Below, in pieces: positions 36,153 to 46,098 of a DNA stretch of 64,000 nt; position 1 is the first letter of the stretch; each line of letters starts with the position of its first letter. The notes below the pieces were generated by a model that was not told the origin of the DNA, searched no databases, and saw only the letters and a list, made by a program, of their open reading frames with translations. The stretch is from contig JAJQFI010000020.1 of assembly GCA_021201235.1 (NCBI GenBank), forward strand, positions 62,001 through 126,000, read 5' to 3'. Position numbers and translations under genes: made by a program. The stretch is from Oscillospiraceae bacterium. Lineage in GTDB: Bacteria; Bacillota; Clostridia; Oscillospirales; Ruminococcaceae.

Positions 36153-36506
36153 CTATATATAGAACATATACTTATTCACAAACCACTCTATCCCGGTGAT
36201 GAAGTACTGCTGAATGCAGAGGTACATTCCGAGGAGGAAGACGGGGATGGTCGGGAGATAGTAATAGCGCATCTTCCAGCCGAGGTCCTTCCAGTATTCG
36301 CGGGAGCGCCAGTACATCACTATCCAGTAGATGGACAACGGTCCCGTGACGATTATGTAGACCTGTGCCGAGAATTCCAACAGGAGAACAAGCCACACCT
36401 GAAGCCGGATATAGAGCTTTATCATTTCCTTTTTCGGGCGGTATTTCGCGTCGTAAGGGTTGTCGGAAAAGGTTTTTAGGGTTTGCAAATCGGTTTTCAA
36501 GCCCAT
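36153..36506 (-). CDS. Small membrane protein of unknown function
   Basis: A 117-residue protein with a charged N-terminal third (LKTDLQTLKTF ... AKYRPKKEM) and about three hydrophobic segments rich in Trp and Tyr in the remainder. No family is recognised. It starts 6 bases after the stop of the interrupted MFS gene, with no strong ribosome-binding site, so it is presumably translated by coupling and belongs to the same transcript as the phospholipase-like and MFS genes. Confidence 0.6.
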   Translation of the reverse strand: MGLKTDLQTLKTFSDNPYDAKYRPKKEMIKLYIRLQVWLVLLLEFSAQVYIIVTGPLSIYWIVMYWRSREYWKDLGWKMRYYYLPTIPVFLLGMYLCIQQYFITGIEWFVNKYMFYI

Positions 36507-36512
36507 GGCGGA

Positions 36513-37769
36513 TTACTGCTTTTGCTCGGTTGCGGGAGTCCTGTCGGTGATGACGAAGAAGATTCCGCCGATTACGAACATGACGGCAAGTCCTCCGACA
36601 CCGATGCTCGAGTTGTCGGTCAGCTGAGTGATGACGGCGACGAGAGTTGTTCCGATGAAGGAAGCACCCTTGCCGCAGATGTCATAGATTCCGAAGTATT
36701 CGCCCGACTTCTCGGGAGGGATAATCTTTGCGAAATACGAGCGCGAAAGCGACTGGATTGCGCCTTGGAAAAGTCCGACCGCAACGGCGAGAATCCAGAA
36801 CTGATAGAGCTGTCTTAAAAAGATAGCGTAAACGACGATGAAGAAATATGCGACGATGCAGACCATGAGAAGCTTGCCTGCTTCGACCTTTCTTGAGAGT
36901 CTGCCGAAGAAGAGTGCCGCCGGGAACGCAACGAACTGGGTAACAAGAAGCGCCAGTACCAAGCCGATACTGCTTAAGCCCAGAGATTCGCCGTATGTAG
37001 TCGCCATATCGATGATGGTGTAGACACCGTCGATATAGAAGAAGAACGCTATGAGGAAGAAGAGGGCCTTTTTGTTGTGCCCGAGCTCCTTAAAGACGCC
37101 GCCGAGGCGCTTGAGGCTGAACATGACGGGTTTGTCGGTCTTCTCGACATAGTGAACCTGCTTGTAGCTTCTGACAAGCGGAATCGCCATCGCAATCCAC
37201 CAAACGGCGGTGATTACAAAGTCGATAGCCATCGCTACTCCCAGGCTTATCGGGAGGATGTCCATGGTCTGGAGAGCATAGATTGCAATGCAGATGATGA
37301 ACGGAACACAGCTTCCGATGTAGCCTCAGGCATAGCCCTGAGCGGAGATTTCATCCATGCGCTCATCGCTTGTTACATCCGTGAGCATCGAATCATAGAC
37401 AACGAGGCTGAGCTGATAGGCGATTTTCGCGATCGCGAACAGGATTAAGAACCAGAGCCACGACTGGATGAATCCGAGTGCTATGCACCCGATTGCTCCG
37501 ATGAGCATCGAAGCCATGAAGATTATCTTCTTTACGCCCTTGATATCCGAAGCGGTGCCGAGAGTCGGTCCTAAGATTGCAACTATGATTGTGGCGATAG
37601 ACGTGGTGTAGCCCCAATACGCCAGATAGTCGGTCTCCGAGATTCCTGCGTTTGCCGCAAGAACGTGGAAGTAAATCGGCAGTAGCGTTGCCACGAGCAT
37701 CGTGAACGCCGAGTTTCCGACGTCATAGAGCACCCACTTTTTCTCCTGCGGAGTCATTTTAAACTTCAT
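36513..37769 (-). pseudogene. MFS transporter (UMF1/Atg22-like) interrupted by an in-frame TGA
   Basis: One 418-codon reading frame for a 12-helix major facilitator, starting MKFKMTPQEKKW at 37769 (GGAGGAAAG upstream), broken at codon 148 by TGA (37326-37328). Sequence before the stop (RMDEISAQGYA) and after it (GYIGSCVPFIICI) continues the same frame, and homologues have tryptophan at this spot, so TGG to TGA is a single transition. Other genes here use TGG for Trp and TGA as a stop, so recoding is unlikely. An internal start at 37265 could give only the last 250 residues. Neighbours: overlaps the phospholipase-like gene by 11 bases. Confidence 0.85.
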
Positions 37770-38622
37770 AATGTCTTTCCTCCATAGCGGTAAGAATCGG
37801 AATTGATTGCCAGTCGTCGCCCTTTTCGAAGTTCTTATTGAACCATGGAAGAAGCTTCTCTTCTCCGTCAGCGAAATTCAGGAAATTGTCGCTGAGCTTA
37901 AGACAGAGCTCTTCGGCTTTTGCCATAAGCTTTTCAAGACGGAGGTTAGAATCCTCACACTTCGGGTTGGGCTTTTTGTTGACGACCATTCCGTGCATAC
38001 CCTTATAATTACCGGACGCCGCAAGGACGGAATATATCAGAAGTCGCTTCATGTCATTCGGCGCGACCAGTAAACCATTGTACGTTACAAACGAACGAAT
38101 CGCTGTTTTTGCCTCCTTCTCGGAGACAGAATCATAGAAGAGGGACATTATCCGGGCGTTCTCATCCGTCGGGTGAATGTGACCCGTGAGATGATGCGTG
38201 GCGGGGTTCAAGCCGTCCTTAATCATCAGGCTCCTGTCGAACTCAACCTCTATTTCGGAGTGTGTGACACCGCTTACCTCTTTCTTTCTCTCGACATAGC
38301 CGTGACACATGCTGTCAAGTGCGAAATGTCCGACAAAGCCGAGGGCATATGCAAGTCTGCGGTTTCTCTCTTCTTTATTTTCGGCGGAATTTGCAACATC
38401 CGCGGCATTTTCGAAAAACTCCGTCGCCGGTCTTTCGTGCATCTCCGAACCGAGCTGTCTTATCGGGTTCTTTGTGAGGGGCTTGTAATAGAAAAGAATA
38501 TCGGGACCGTGAAGCCCTATCTGATAGATTTTAAGATTGTTTCTGAGGACATCTTTTACCTCAGTAGAATAGCGGCGGAGAAGATCTCTGCCCAAAACAT
38601 AATGCGCGTAAGTAGAAGGCAT
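37759..38622 (-). CDS. Zinc-dependent phospholipase C family protein
   Basis: A 287-residue protein whose start MPSTYAHYVLGRDLL supplies the N-terminal histidine, with later HGPD, HFALDSMCHGY (His/Asp/His) and HSEIEVEFDR segments matching the zinc ligands of the S1/P1-nuclease-like phospholipase C fold. There is no signal peptide, so it is likely cytosolic and its substrate is doubtful. Widespread in Clostridia as a single-copy gene. The interrupted MFS gene overlaps its 3' end by 11 bases. Confidence 0.8.
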   Translation of the reverse strand: MPSTYAHYVLGRDLLRRYSTEVKDVLRNNLKIYQIGLHGPDILFYYKPLTKNPIRQLGSEMHERPATEFFENAADVANSAENKEERNRRLAYALGFVGHFALDSMCHGYVERKKEVSGVTHSEIEVEFDRSLMIKDGLNPATHHLTGHIHPTDENARIMSLFYDSVSEKEAKTAIRSFVTYNGLLVAPNDMKRLLIYSVLAASGNYKGMHGMVVNKKPNPKCEDSNLRLEKLMAKAEELCLKLSDNFLNFADGEEKLLPWFNKNFEKGDDWQSIPILTAMEERHYEV

Positions 38623-38727
38623 TTTTATATCACCAATTTATAGCATACCAGAAATCTTCACTTGTTGCAAGTAAATTTTTATAAAATCCCGTTTTATTTT
38701 ATGTTAAACCTATCAAATCCGACAGAT

Positions 38728-38767
38728 AAAAAATCCGTGTAGGATAATAGCCTGCACGGATTTTTTT
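38728..38767 (-). terminator. Terminator after the MATE gene
   Basis: Stem AAAAAATCCGTG(T) (from 38728) / (G)CACGGATTTTTTT (to 38767), T-rich on both strands, so it may work in both directions. It lies 12 bases after the MATE stop. Confidence 0.85.
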
Positions 38768-38778
38768 CAAAATAATTA

Positions 38779-40149
38779 TCAGAACTGAATCTTCTTCTGG
38801 ATTCTTCTCATCAGGAAGAAAGCGATTATAACTGTGACGAGCTCCGCAAACGGGAATGTGAGCCAGACGACCCAGTTAAGTCCGGTTGCCTTGACGACCT
38901 GTGTCAGTCCCCATGCGACGGGAAGGACGAAGATAAGCTGTCTGCAAACGGAAACGACCAAAGATTCCGTTCCGCCGTTAAGTGCCTGGAACACCCCCTG
39001 AAAAGCGACGTTTGCGCCCGCCAGAATGAAGCTGATGCCGATTACACGCATAGCCTCGATGCAGAGCTGTTGGGTCTCGCCGGAAAGTCCGAATATGCTC
39101 GAAAGCGGATTCGCAAGGAACTCAACAATAAGGGTTCCAATGAGCATGATTACAGCCGTATAGAGCATGCCGTATTTGATGCCGTCCCTGATACGCTTCT
39201 TGTCGTTCATGCCATAGCTGTAGGAAACGATAGGCGTGATTGCGTCACGAAGTCCGAACGCCGCAAAGAGGATGAATTGCTGAATCTTGTAGAAGAGACC
39301 GTATGCGGTTACCATCTGCTCGCTTATCTGGACAAGAATTACGTTCAGTGCATAGGTCATAAGCGACATGAGAGCCTGTGCAATGATTGCGGGAAGTCCG
39401 ATTGTATAGATGCCCTTGATAATCTGCCACGACGGCTTCATATAGCGGACACTCTTTGAGAGGTCTTTGTTTACCTTCAGGTGGAATATCAGTGCCAGTG
39501 CGAACGATACGAGCTGACCGATTACGGTTGCATATGCGGCACCCTGAACTCCGAGCTCGGGAAGACCGAGAAGACCGTAAATCAGTATGGGATCCATGAT
39601 GATGTTTGTGATGGCTCCCGCAACCTGAGCGATTGTCGAATAGAGAGCGTTGCCGGTTGCCTGCAGGAGCTTTTCCAGAATCGAATAGAAGACGATGCCC
39701 ATCGATATTGTACAGCAAATCTGTAAGTAGGAAACCGCCATTTCGTAGATTTCCGGGTTATCCGTCTGAGTTCCGATGTAGAACTTAACGCCGAACAGTC
39801 CGAAAAGTAAGAACACAACGTAGATTACACATCCCAGAAACAGAGCATTTCCGGCAACCTCGCTCGCCTTCTCCTTGTTGCCCTGCCCCAGGCATCTTGC
39901 CGCAAGAGCGTTTACACCGACGCCGGTTCCGACACCGATTGCAACCATGAGCATCTGCATCGGGAATGCGAGGGTCAGAGCGTTCAGAGCCTGCTCGCCG
40001 CTTTCCGCCATATTCGAGACGAATGCGCTGTCAACGATGTTATAGAGTGCCTGAAGCATCATCGACAGAATCATCGGTATGCCCATCGACAGCATAAGCT
40101 TCGGGACGGGCATAGTCGCCATCTTGTTTGTTTGAACTTTTTCTTCCAT
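38779..40149 (-). CDS. MATE family efflux transporter
   Basis: A 456-residue exporter with 12 predicted helices in two related halves. The start [23 protein letters not shown] and the mid-segment [12 protein letters not shown] match NorM/DinF-like MATE proteins of Clostridia, which use cation gradients to export drugs or metabolites. ATG at 40149 is chosen because GGAGG lies 5 bases upstream; a GTG four codons earlier overlaps that site. Monocistronic. Confidence 0.92.
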   Translation of the reverse strand: MEEKVQTNKMATMPVPKLMLSMGIPMILSMMLQALYNIVDSAFVSNMAESGEQALNALTLAFPMQMLMVAIGVGTGVGVNALAARCLGQGNKEKASEVAGNALFLGCVIYVVFLLFGLFGVKFYIGTQTDNPEIYEMAVSYLQICCTISMGIVFYSILEKLLQATGNALYSTIAQVAGAITNIIMDPILIYGLLGLPELGVQGAAYATVIGQLVSFALALIFHLKVNKDLSKSVRYMKPSWQIIKGIYTIGLPAIIAQALMSLMTYALNVILVQISEQMVTAYGLFYKIQQFILFAAFGLRDAITPIVSYSYGMNDKKRIRDGIKYGMLYTAVIMLIGTLIVEFLANPLSSIFGLSGETQQLCIEAMRVIGISFILAGANVAFQGVFQALNGGTESLVVSVCRQLIFVLPVAWGLTQVVKATGLNWVVWLTFPFAELVTVIIAFFLMRRIQKKIQF

Positions 40150-40185
40150 ATAATCCTCCACTATGATAAATATATATTTTTACAA

Positions 40186-40228
40186 ACAAAAAAGAGCCGC
40201 AAACAGCCGGATTTACGCCGTTTGCAAC
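40186..40228 (-). terminator. Terminator after the lipoprotein gene at 40340
   Basis: Arms GCAAAC (40199-40204) / GTTTGC (40220-40225), extended by GAG/CTC, and on minus followed by TTTTTTG. Distance to the lipoprotein stop is about 110 bases. Confidence 0.65.
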
Positions 40229-40339
40229 TCACTGTGATTTTATTTTAGCATTTTCGCCAGCCTGTGTCAAGAGGCATTTTGCCCAAGAAAAGCAAACCCA
40301 AAGGGCTCCGAATTTGCCGAAGATGTGACTTTTAAAAGC

Positions 40340-41074
40340 TTAATATGTGACCGTTTCGTCGGTGGTCACGTTTCCGTCCTCGTCATACTCTTTTATGGTT
40401 GTCTGGGCAAGACTGAGGGTCCCGTCATCCGAGATTGTATACTGCTCTTCATAGGTGCTCTCGGCGGAGCCGTCCGAATAGTAGGTCTGATAGCCGGTAT
40501 AGTATGTCTTAACGCCGGTATCGGTGTTTTCAACGTAGTTGTCCCAGATAACCTTCGTGACATTACTGTCACTGTCAAGGCAGACGCAGGTGAAGTAGGA
40601 AGAGTTTGTCGCCACCTGATAGGTTACTGTCGCACGGATGGGATTGATTCCGACATACGCCTCATAGCCGGTCAGGTCGCCGGTTTCCTCATCATAGTAA
40701 ACCGCCAAGACTCCGTCGGCATCTGAGTAGCCGTTCTCCTCATCATAGCTAAGATACATATCAAGACCGATTTCGGAAACCGCACCGCTGTCCTCATTCT
40801 CGACGTGATAGGACTCGGTGTAATAGTAATCACCCAAGAGTGTGTAATCATCTCTTGAAAGATAGGTGTCTCCGTCGCTGAGTCCGAGGGACAGGTCGTC
40901 GCCCGAGCCGGCTTTGGTTCCCTCTTCTGAGGTCTCGGGGGTGTCGATTGTGGCGTTGTCAGCGTCGGTCTCGCCATCGGTGGTCGAATTGTCTCCGCAA
41001 CCCGTAAACGCGAAGAGCACCATGAGTGCCGTCAGAAGACAGGCAAACATTCTTAAATTCTTGTTTTTCAGCAT
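40340..41074 (-). CDS. Lipoprotein of unknown function
   Basis: A 244-residue protein with signal MLKNKNLRMFACLLTALMVLFAFTGC (lipobox FTGC), an Asp/Thr-rich linker, and a beta-rich extracellular domain containing short repeats of the type YYSDGSAESTYEEQY and KEYDEDGNVTTDETVTY, similar in style to extracellular MORN/YD-like repeats. No named family is recognised. GGAGG precedes the ATG. It lies directly downstream of the RNase P RNA (55 bases), with no clear terminator between, so it may be partly transcribed by read-through. Confidence 0.7.
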   Translation of the reverse strand: MLKNKNLRMFACLLTALMVLFAFTGCGDNSTTDGETDADNATIDTPETSEEGTKAGSGDDLSLGLSDGDTYLSRDDYTLLGDYYYTESYHVENEDSGAVSEIGLDMYLSYDEENGYSDADGVLAVYYDEETGDLTGYEAYVGINPIRATVTYQVATNSSYFTCVCLDSDSNVTKVIWDNYVENTDTGVKTYYTGYQTYYSDGSAESTYEEQYTISDDGTLSLAQTTIKEYDEDGNVTTDETVTY

Positions 41075-41129
41075 AAAAGCCTCCGTAAATATTTTTATTT
41101 TTCCTTTTCGTAAGGGTTATTATTCAAGC

Positions 41130-41486
41130 TCTGCGACCAAGCCTGTAAGCCGAGTTCTGTCGTGTACGGCAATCTATCTAGACTCTTTGTCGCCGAAGAG
41201 TTCAAGCCACCTATTACAAAATACCCGCCGAGCAGACGTTGATATTTCTTTCCAAACGGTGTTGCATCAAACAGGGTTTACATGGCAACGTGGTCTCCCA
41301 CGCTCCGGTGAGCTCTTGCCTCGCCTTTCCATCCTTACCGGGGTTTAAACCGGCGGTTTATTTCTGTTGCACTTTCCCTAAGGTCGCCCTCGGCTGACGT
41401 TATCAGCTGTTTTGCTCTGTGATGCTCGGACTTTCCTCATCCGACGTGAAAACACGTCGTCCGCTGCCGTATAGCTTACTCGCAGA
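41130..41486 (-). ncRNA. rnpB: RNase P RNA
   Basis: About 357 nucleotides on minus. Conserved pieces: GAGGAAAGTCCGAGC near the 5' end, a central GGTAAGGATGGAAAGG block, and near the 3' end ACAGAACTCGGCTTACAGGC. P1 is formed by TCTGCGAGTAAGC and GCTTGGTCGCAGA. The layout resembles the class A type. It is the catalytic RNA for tRNA 5' maturation. Ends set from P1. Confidence 0.95.
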
Positions 41487-41493
41487 CTGATAT

Positions 41494-41522
41494 ATTTTAC
41501 AATGTAATTGCGAAAAAGTCAA
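41494..41522 (-). promoter_or_regulatory. Promoter of rnpB
   Basis: TTGACT (41517-41522), 17-bp spacer, TAAAAT (41494-41499) on minus; initiation near 41487. Confidence 0.8.
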
Positions 41523-41583
41523 CCCTGCCAATAATATTTTTCATATATTCGCTTTCGTTTTTCAGCTTACTGTCACAATGGGC

Positions 41584-41612
41584 TTGAAAAATGTTGTGGA
41601 ATAGTGTATAAT
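41584..41612 (+). promoter_or_regulatory. Promoter of the pullulanase gene
   Basis: TTGAAA (41584-41589), 17-bp spacer, TATAAT (41607-41612), 51 bases before the start codon. Confidence 0.8.
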
Positions 41613-41663
41613 ACAGATTGGCTGTGCTAACCTGCGAACCACTACAACTACTGGGGGAATATC

Positions 41664-43547
41664 ATGGATTCCAAAAAGGCAGAATATATTGATTCGAATT
41701 TCAAGTACGACGGAGTGTTGGGCGTTACGGTTTCCGGCGCCGAAACCGAGTTTTCGGTCTGGGCTCCCGAAGCGGAAGCCGTTTCCGTCTGTTTATATAA
41801 GCATAACGAGGACGAGCGCCCATATTTGTCAGTTCCTATGGAAAAATCAGAGCTCGGTGTGTGGAGATACAATCACCCCGGGTCGCTCTATGGCGTTTTC
41901 TATACCTATAAATATACCTACGGCGGCAAGACCACCGAGGGCGTCGACCCCTATGCGAGAGCCGCAGGAGTCAACGGCGACAAGGGCTGTATCATCGACC
42001 CGTCAACCCTCAATCCCGAGGGCTGGGAGGATTCCGGATATGTCACCCTCAAGTCAAACACCGACGCCGTCATCTATGAGGTCAGCGTGAGAGACTTCTC
42101 GGTCGACGAATCAAGCGGAATCGAGCCCATTCTTCGGGGCAAGTTCCCGGCGTTCACGGTTGAAGACAGCTCCACTCACGGCGGCGAGCCCACATGCTTA
42201 AGTCACATCAAAGACCTCGGCGTCACCCACGTTCAGCTTATGCCGGTGTTCGACTTTGACCGCCTCGACGAGGCGCACCCTGAAAGCTCCTATAACTGGG
42301 GCTACGACCCGGAAAACTACAACGTCCCCGAGGGCTCCTATTCGACGAACCCGTTCGACCCGTCCATTAGAATCAAGGAATACAAAGAGCTTGTTATGGC
42401 TCTTCACCGTAACGGCATCGGCGTTGTCATGGACGTCGTCTATAACCACACGTTCAAGTCGTTCGGCTCGCATCTCAGCAATTCATATCCCGGATACTAC
42501 TACAGATACCGGGGCTCCAAGCTCTCGAACGGCTCAGGATGCGGAAACGAGATTGCGTCCGAGCGTGCGATGGTCAGAAAATACATCGTCGACTCGGTCG
42601 TCTACTGGGCGACGGAATACAAAATCGACGGCTTCCGGTTCGACCTGATGGCGTGCCTCGACATCGACACGATTAACGAAATTTCAAGGCGACTTGCGGA
42701 GATTAACCCGAACTGCCTGATTTACGGCGAGGGCTGGACTGGCGGAGATTCGGCACTCGAGGGCGAGAAATCCGCAAACAAGTACAATTCCTATATGACG
42801 CCCTACGCCGCATATTTCAACGACAATTATCGCGACGCCATCAAGGGCGGAACCTTCGTCGACAAAGCAACCGGCTATATAAGCGGCAACTTCCATCTGA
42901 GGCAGTCGGTGGCTGACGGACTACTCGGCAAGCAGGACTGGAACTGCAACCCGTGTCAGCTCGTCAACTATGTCGAAGCGCACGACAACCTCACGCTCTG
43001 GGACAAGCTTGCCGTCTCGAGCAGCGCTCACGAGCTTGACCGCCATAAGATGGCAAGGCTTGCGGCGGCTCTGGTCTTTCTGGCACAGGGCATCCCCTTC
43101 ATTCAGGCAGGGCAGGAGTTTCTGAGGTCTAAGCCTTTAGGAAACGGCGACTATGACCGCAACAGCTACCGCTCGCCCGACAGCGTTAATTCTCTAAAAT
43201 GGTGGTCCATAGCCGAGAACAAGCTGACGGTCGACTACTACAAGGGGCTCATCGCCTTCAGAAAGGCGCATCACTTGCTGAGGCTTTCGCTTCGGACCGA
43301 GATTATTTCACATTCCGAAACGCTCCCCTCGCCCGACGGCACAATCTGCATCCATCTCTTCGACGAAAACGAGGAGCTTCTCTTGCTCGTCAACCCGATT
43401 CCGAGGGCAAAGATGATTGGTCTCCCCGACGGCGAATGGCAGTTGCATATAACGGATATCAAGGCATCCCTCACCCCGCTGGCAACCTACTGCGAAGGCG
43501 TGTTCGTCCCGCCCATTTCGGCGATGGTGCTGAGGAAAGTTAAATAA
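41664..43547 (+). CDS. pulA: Type I pullulanase (GH13)
   Basis: A 627-residue intracellular debranching enzyme cutting alpha-1,6 links in pullulan, glycogen or starch fragments. An N-terminal CBM48-like domain (FSVWAPEAEAVSVCLY) is followed by the barrel with the diagnostic pullulanase motif YNWGYDP (about residue 210), region I DVVYNH, region II DGFRFDLMA (nucleophile), region III YGEGW (acid/base), region IV EAHDN, and a C-terminal beta domain. No signal peptide. GGGGGAA ribosome-binding site. Followed after 16 bases by pepV. Confidence 0.95.
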   Translation: MDSKKAEYIDSNFKYDGVLGVTVSGAETEFSVWAPEAEAVSVCLYKHNEDERPYLSVPMEKSELGVWRYNHPGSLYGVFYTYKYTYGGKTTEGVDPYARAAGVNGDKGCIIDPSTLNPEGWEDSGYVTLKSNTDAVIYEVSVRDFSVDESSGIEPILRGKFPAFTVEDSSTHGGEPTCLSHIKDLGVTHVQLMPVFDFDRLDEAHPESSYNWGYDPENYNVPEGSYSTNPFDPSIRIKEYKELVMALHRNGIGVVMDVVYNHTFKSFGSHLSNSYPGYYYRYRGSKLSNGSGCGNEIASERAMVRKYIVDSVVYWATEYKIDGFRFDLMACLDIDTINEISRRLAEINPNCLIYGEGWTGGDSALEGEKSANKYNSYMTPYAAYFNDNYRDAIKGGTFVDKATGYISGNFHLRQSVADGLLGKQDWNCNPCQLVNYVEAHDNLTLWDKLAVSSSAHELDRHKMARLAAALVFLAQGIPFIQAGQEFLRSKPLGNGDYDRNSYRSPDSVNSLKWWSIAENKLTVDYYKGLIAFRKAHHLLRLSLRTEIISHSETLPSPDGTICIHLFDENEELLLLVNPIPRAKMIGLPDGEWQLHITDIKASLTPLATYCEGVFVPPISAMVLRKVK

Positions 43548-43563
43548 AGAAAGAAGCATAATT

Positions 43564-44961
43564 ATGGACAACACTAAAGAAAAGCTTTTTGCCTACATTG
43601 ACACCCTTGAGGGCGAGATGATCGAGACTCTGTCGGAGCTTATCTCGTTCCCGAGTTATCAGCAGGAGCCCGCTGAGGGTGCACCGTTCGGGATTCCCGT
43701 TCGGGAGTGCCTTGACCATGCTCTGGCAGTTTGCGAAAGCTTCGGGATGAAGACCCGCAACTTCGACGGCTATGCCGGCACGGCTACTTTCACGGAAGGC
43801 GAACCCGAGCTCGGAATATTGGCGCACCTTGACGTCGTTCCTGAGGGGACTGGATGGACAAGCGATCCGTACACTGCCCGAATCGAAGGCGGCAAGCTCT
43901 ACGGCAGAGGCGCAATCGACGACAAGGGTCCGGCGGTATCGGTTATCTACGCTATGAAAGCGCTGAAGGACCTCGGAATTCCGCTAAAGAAGGGCGTTCG
44001 CCTCATCCTCGGCACCAACGAGGAGAACGGCTCCGGTTGCATGAGATACTACTTCTCGAAGGAGAAGCCGACCAAGTATTCCTTCACGCCCGACGGCAAC
44101 TATCCCGTCATCAACATCGAAAAGGGCATGATTCGCGGCGCATTTGAGTGCGAGATTCCCGTACAGGGTGACAGAACTCTTACGGAATTCCACGGCGGCA
44201 AGATTATCAACGCCGTTCCGGAAATCGCTTCGGCGGTTGTAAAGGGCGTCGGCGCAGACGAAATCTCGAGGGCTGTGGCAGAGCTTAATTCCGAAGTCGG
44301 TTTCACTGCTACAGAAAACGGCGACTGCATCACTATCGAAGCCCACGGCAAGAGCGCTCATGCCTCGATGCCGTCTATGGGCAAGAATTCGGTCACGGCG
44401 CTTCTTGAGCTTCTCAATAAGCTTAATCTTGACGGCGAAATCGGTGAGAAGATAGCGGCTCTTTGCGAACTCTTCCCCTATGGCGAGATCAACGGCAGGA
44501 GCGTCGGCATCGACTTTAGCGACGAGCAGTCGGGCGAGCTGACATGCCTCTTAAGCATTTTGGATTACGAAAACGGTAGCCTACACGGCTGTAATGATAT
44601 CAGGCTTCCAGTAAGCTTTACGGTCAGGAATATTCTGGACGTTTACAAGCCCGCTCTCGAAGCGATGGGCTTCTCGACCCACGACAGCATGGGTATGGAG
44701 CCGCACTATGTCCCGTCGGACAGCCCGTTCGTCAAGACGCTACTCGGCGTTTACGAAGAGGTCACCGGCGAAAAGGGCGAGTGCATTGCAATCGGCGGCG
44801 GCACCTATGTCCATGATATAGAAGGCGGAGTTGCCTTCGGAGCGGAATTTATGGGTGAGGACAACCACATGCACTCGGCTGACGAGTCAATAAAGATTTC
44901 TCAGCTTGTCCTCAACGCAAAGATGTTCGCTCTCGCAATCCTCCGTGTCTGCGAAGAGTAA
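43564..44961 (+). CDS. pepV: Dipeptidase PepV (M20 family)
   Basis: A 465-residue zinc dipeptidase. Metal-binding segments: GILAHLDVVPEG (His/Asp), GRGAIDDKGP (Asp), TNEENGSGCM (catalytic and ligand Glu) and a late EDNHMHSADES (His). The central lid domain includes HGKSAHASMP. These match PepV, which hydrolyses dipeptides with broad specificity. Likely in an operon with pulA. Confidence 0.93.
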   Translation: MDNTKEKLFAYIDTLEGEMIETLSELISFPSYQQEPAEGAPFGIPVRECLDHALAVCESFGMKTRNFDGYAGTATFTEGEPELGILAHLDVVPEGTGWTSDPYTARIEGGKLYGRGAIDDKGPAVSVIYAMKALKDLGIPLKKGVRLILGTNEENGSGCMRYYFSKEKPTKYSFTPDGNYPVINIEKGMIRGAFECEIPVQGDRTLTEFHGGKIINAVPEIASAVVKGVGADEISRAVAELNSEVGFTATENGDCITIEAHGKSAHASMPSMGKNSVTALLELLNKLNLDGEIGEKIAALCELFPYGEINGRSVGIDFSDEQSGELTCLLSILDYENGSLHGCNDIRLPVSFTVRNILDVYKPALEAMGFSTHDSMGMEPHYVPSDSPFVKTLLGVYEEVTGEKGECIAIGGGTYVHDIEGGVAFGAEFMGEDNHMHSADESIKISQLVLNAKMFALAILRVCEE

Positions 44962-44999
44962 ATTCTCCGCAAAAAATATTTTACGAAAGGAGGTAAACT

Positions 45000-45761
45000 T
45001 TGAGTATTTTTAAAAGAAGAAAAACGGCAATAGCATTTGTGGACTATGAATATTGGTTTTATACCTATCAGAATTTTTACAGCATTGACACCGACCCGCT
45101 TTCGTGGCGGAAGGAGCTTGAGCGCGACTATGACCTCAAGGACGTCATGGTATTCGGCAATTTTTCGGAGCCGAATATAAGCTCGGAGCTCCCGAGGCTC
45201 AGAACGATTACCAACACAATAGTTGAGACCGGCAACACCGATTCTCACCGCAAAAAGGACATGACCGACTTCATCATGCTCGACTATATTTACCAGACGG
45301 TAAACCACCGCAAAAACGTCGACGCAATCATTATTTTCACCGGTGACGGACATTTTCAGTCGGTTGTGAAATACATAAGCCAGACTCTGAAAAAGACGGC
45401 GGTCGTATACGGTATCAAGGGTTCATTCTCGCGTCAGCTTCAGCTTGCGGCGACAAAGGTCGTCACTCTCCCCGCTGAGGACGTGCTTCAGAAGAGCTAC
45501 AGCATGATGATTATTTCTAATTTCGCCCGCATTGCCAACAAGCCGAATGTCGTCCCCACCTTCCGCACCGTCGTCTCGGCGGTCTCGAAAAGAAACGACG
45601 TCCCCGAGGAAAGCATCAGAGACGCGCTTCAGAAGCTCATGGAAGACGGCTACGTCTGCCAGATGGTTCAACCGATGAAGTCGAAGCAAGGCATGAGAAA
45701 TGTCAAGATTGTCGTGCCGGTGTGGGATAAATTAATTCGAGACGGCTACTGGAACGAGTGA
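45000..45761 (+). CDS. NYN-domain protein with C-terminal winged helix-like region
   Basis: A 253-residue protein with TTG start and AAAGGAGG 7 bases upstream. The N-terminal part begins AIAFVDYEYWFYTYQ and has KKDMTDFIMLDYIY and DAIIIFTGDGHFQSVV: the three acidic clusters of NYN/LabA-like nucleases of the PIN superfamily. A C-terminal segment (about residues 180-250: VVSAVSKRNDVPEESIRDAL ... LMEDGYVC) looks like a winged helix or OST-HTH-like RNA/DNA-binding module. A role in RNA processing is likely but unproven. CsoR follows after 15 bases. Confidence 0.82.
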   Translation: MSIFKRRKTAIAFVDYEYWFYTYQNFYSIDTDPLSWRKELERDYDLKDVMVFGNFSEPNISSELPRLRTITNTIVETGNTDSHRKKDMTDFIMLDYIYQTVNHRKNVDAIIIFTGDGHFQSVVKYISQTLKKTAVVYGIKGSFSRQLQLAATKVVTLPAEDVLQKSYSMMIISNFARIANKPNVVPTFRTVVSAVSKRNDVPEESIRDALQKLMEDGYVCQMVQPMKSKQGMRNVKIVVPVWDKLIRDGYWNE

Positions 45762-45776
45762 TTCAGGAGGATTAAA

Positions 45777-46052
45777 ATGAAACAATGTATGGATTCCGAA
45801 AACCTGCACCGCAGACTGAAAAAAATCATCGGGCAGGTCGAGGCTATTGACAGGATGATTGACGAAGATATCCCCTGCGAGGACATCTTAGCCCAGATTA
45901 ACGCCGCAAAGTCAGCACTTCACGGTTGCGGTAAGGTCGTCCTCGAAGGTCACATCAACCACTGCGTTCGTGACGGCATAGAGCACGGCGACGCCGACAA
46001 GACTATTGCAGATTTTACAAAGGCTGTCGAAAGATTTGCAAATATGGGGTAA
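45777..46052 (+). CDS. csoR: CsoR-family metal-responsive repressor
   Basis: A 91-residue all-helical repressor (DUF156). It begins NLHRRLKKIIGQVEAIDRMI, as in CsoR/RcnR/FrmR. The metal-site positions are Cys in DIPCEDIL, His and Cys in EGHINHC, the C-H-C set of copper-sensing CsoR. GGAGG lies 6 bases before ATG. It is read from the NYN transcript; the cognate promoter with its two operators lies downstream, before the P-type ATPase. Confidence 0.9.
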   Translation: MKQCMDSENLHRRLKKIIGQVEAIDRMIDEDIPCEDILAQINAAKSALHGCGKVVLEGHINHCVRDGIEHGDADKTIADFTKAVERFANMG

Positions 46053-46098
46053 ACCCGGAATATCACCGCCCAACTTCGGGCGGTTTTATTTTTACCTC

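Noticed and set aside
37326-37328. TGA in the MFS gene as selenocysteine or recoded tryptophan
   Set aside because: The position is tryptophan in the family, not cysteine; no SECIS-like hairpin was noticed, and TGA is used as a stop by other genes here (e.g. the one ending at 13190 and recR).
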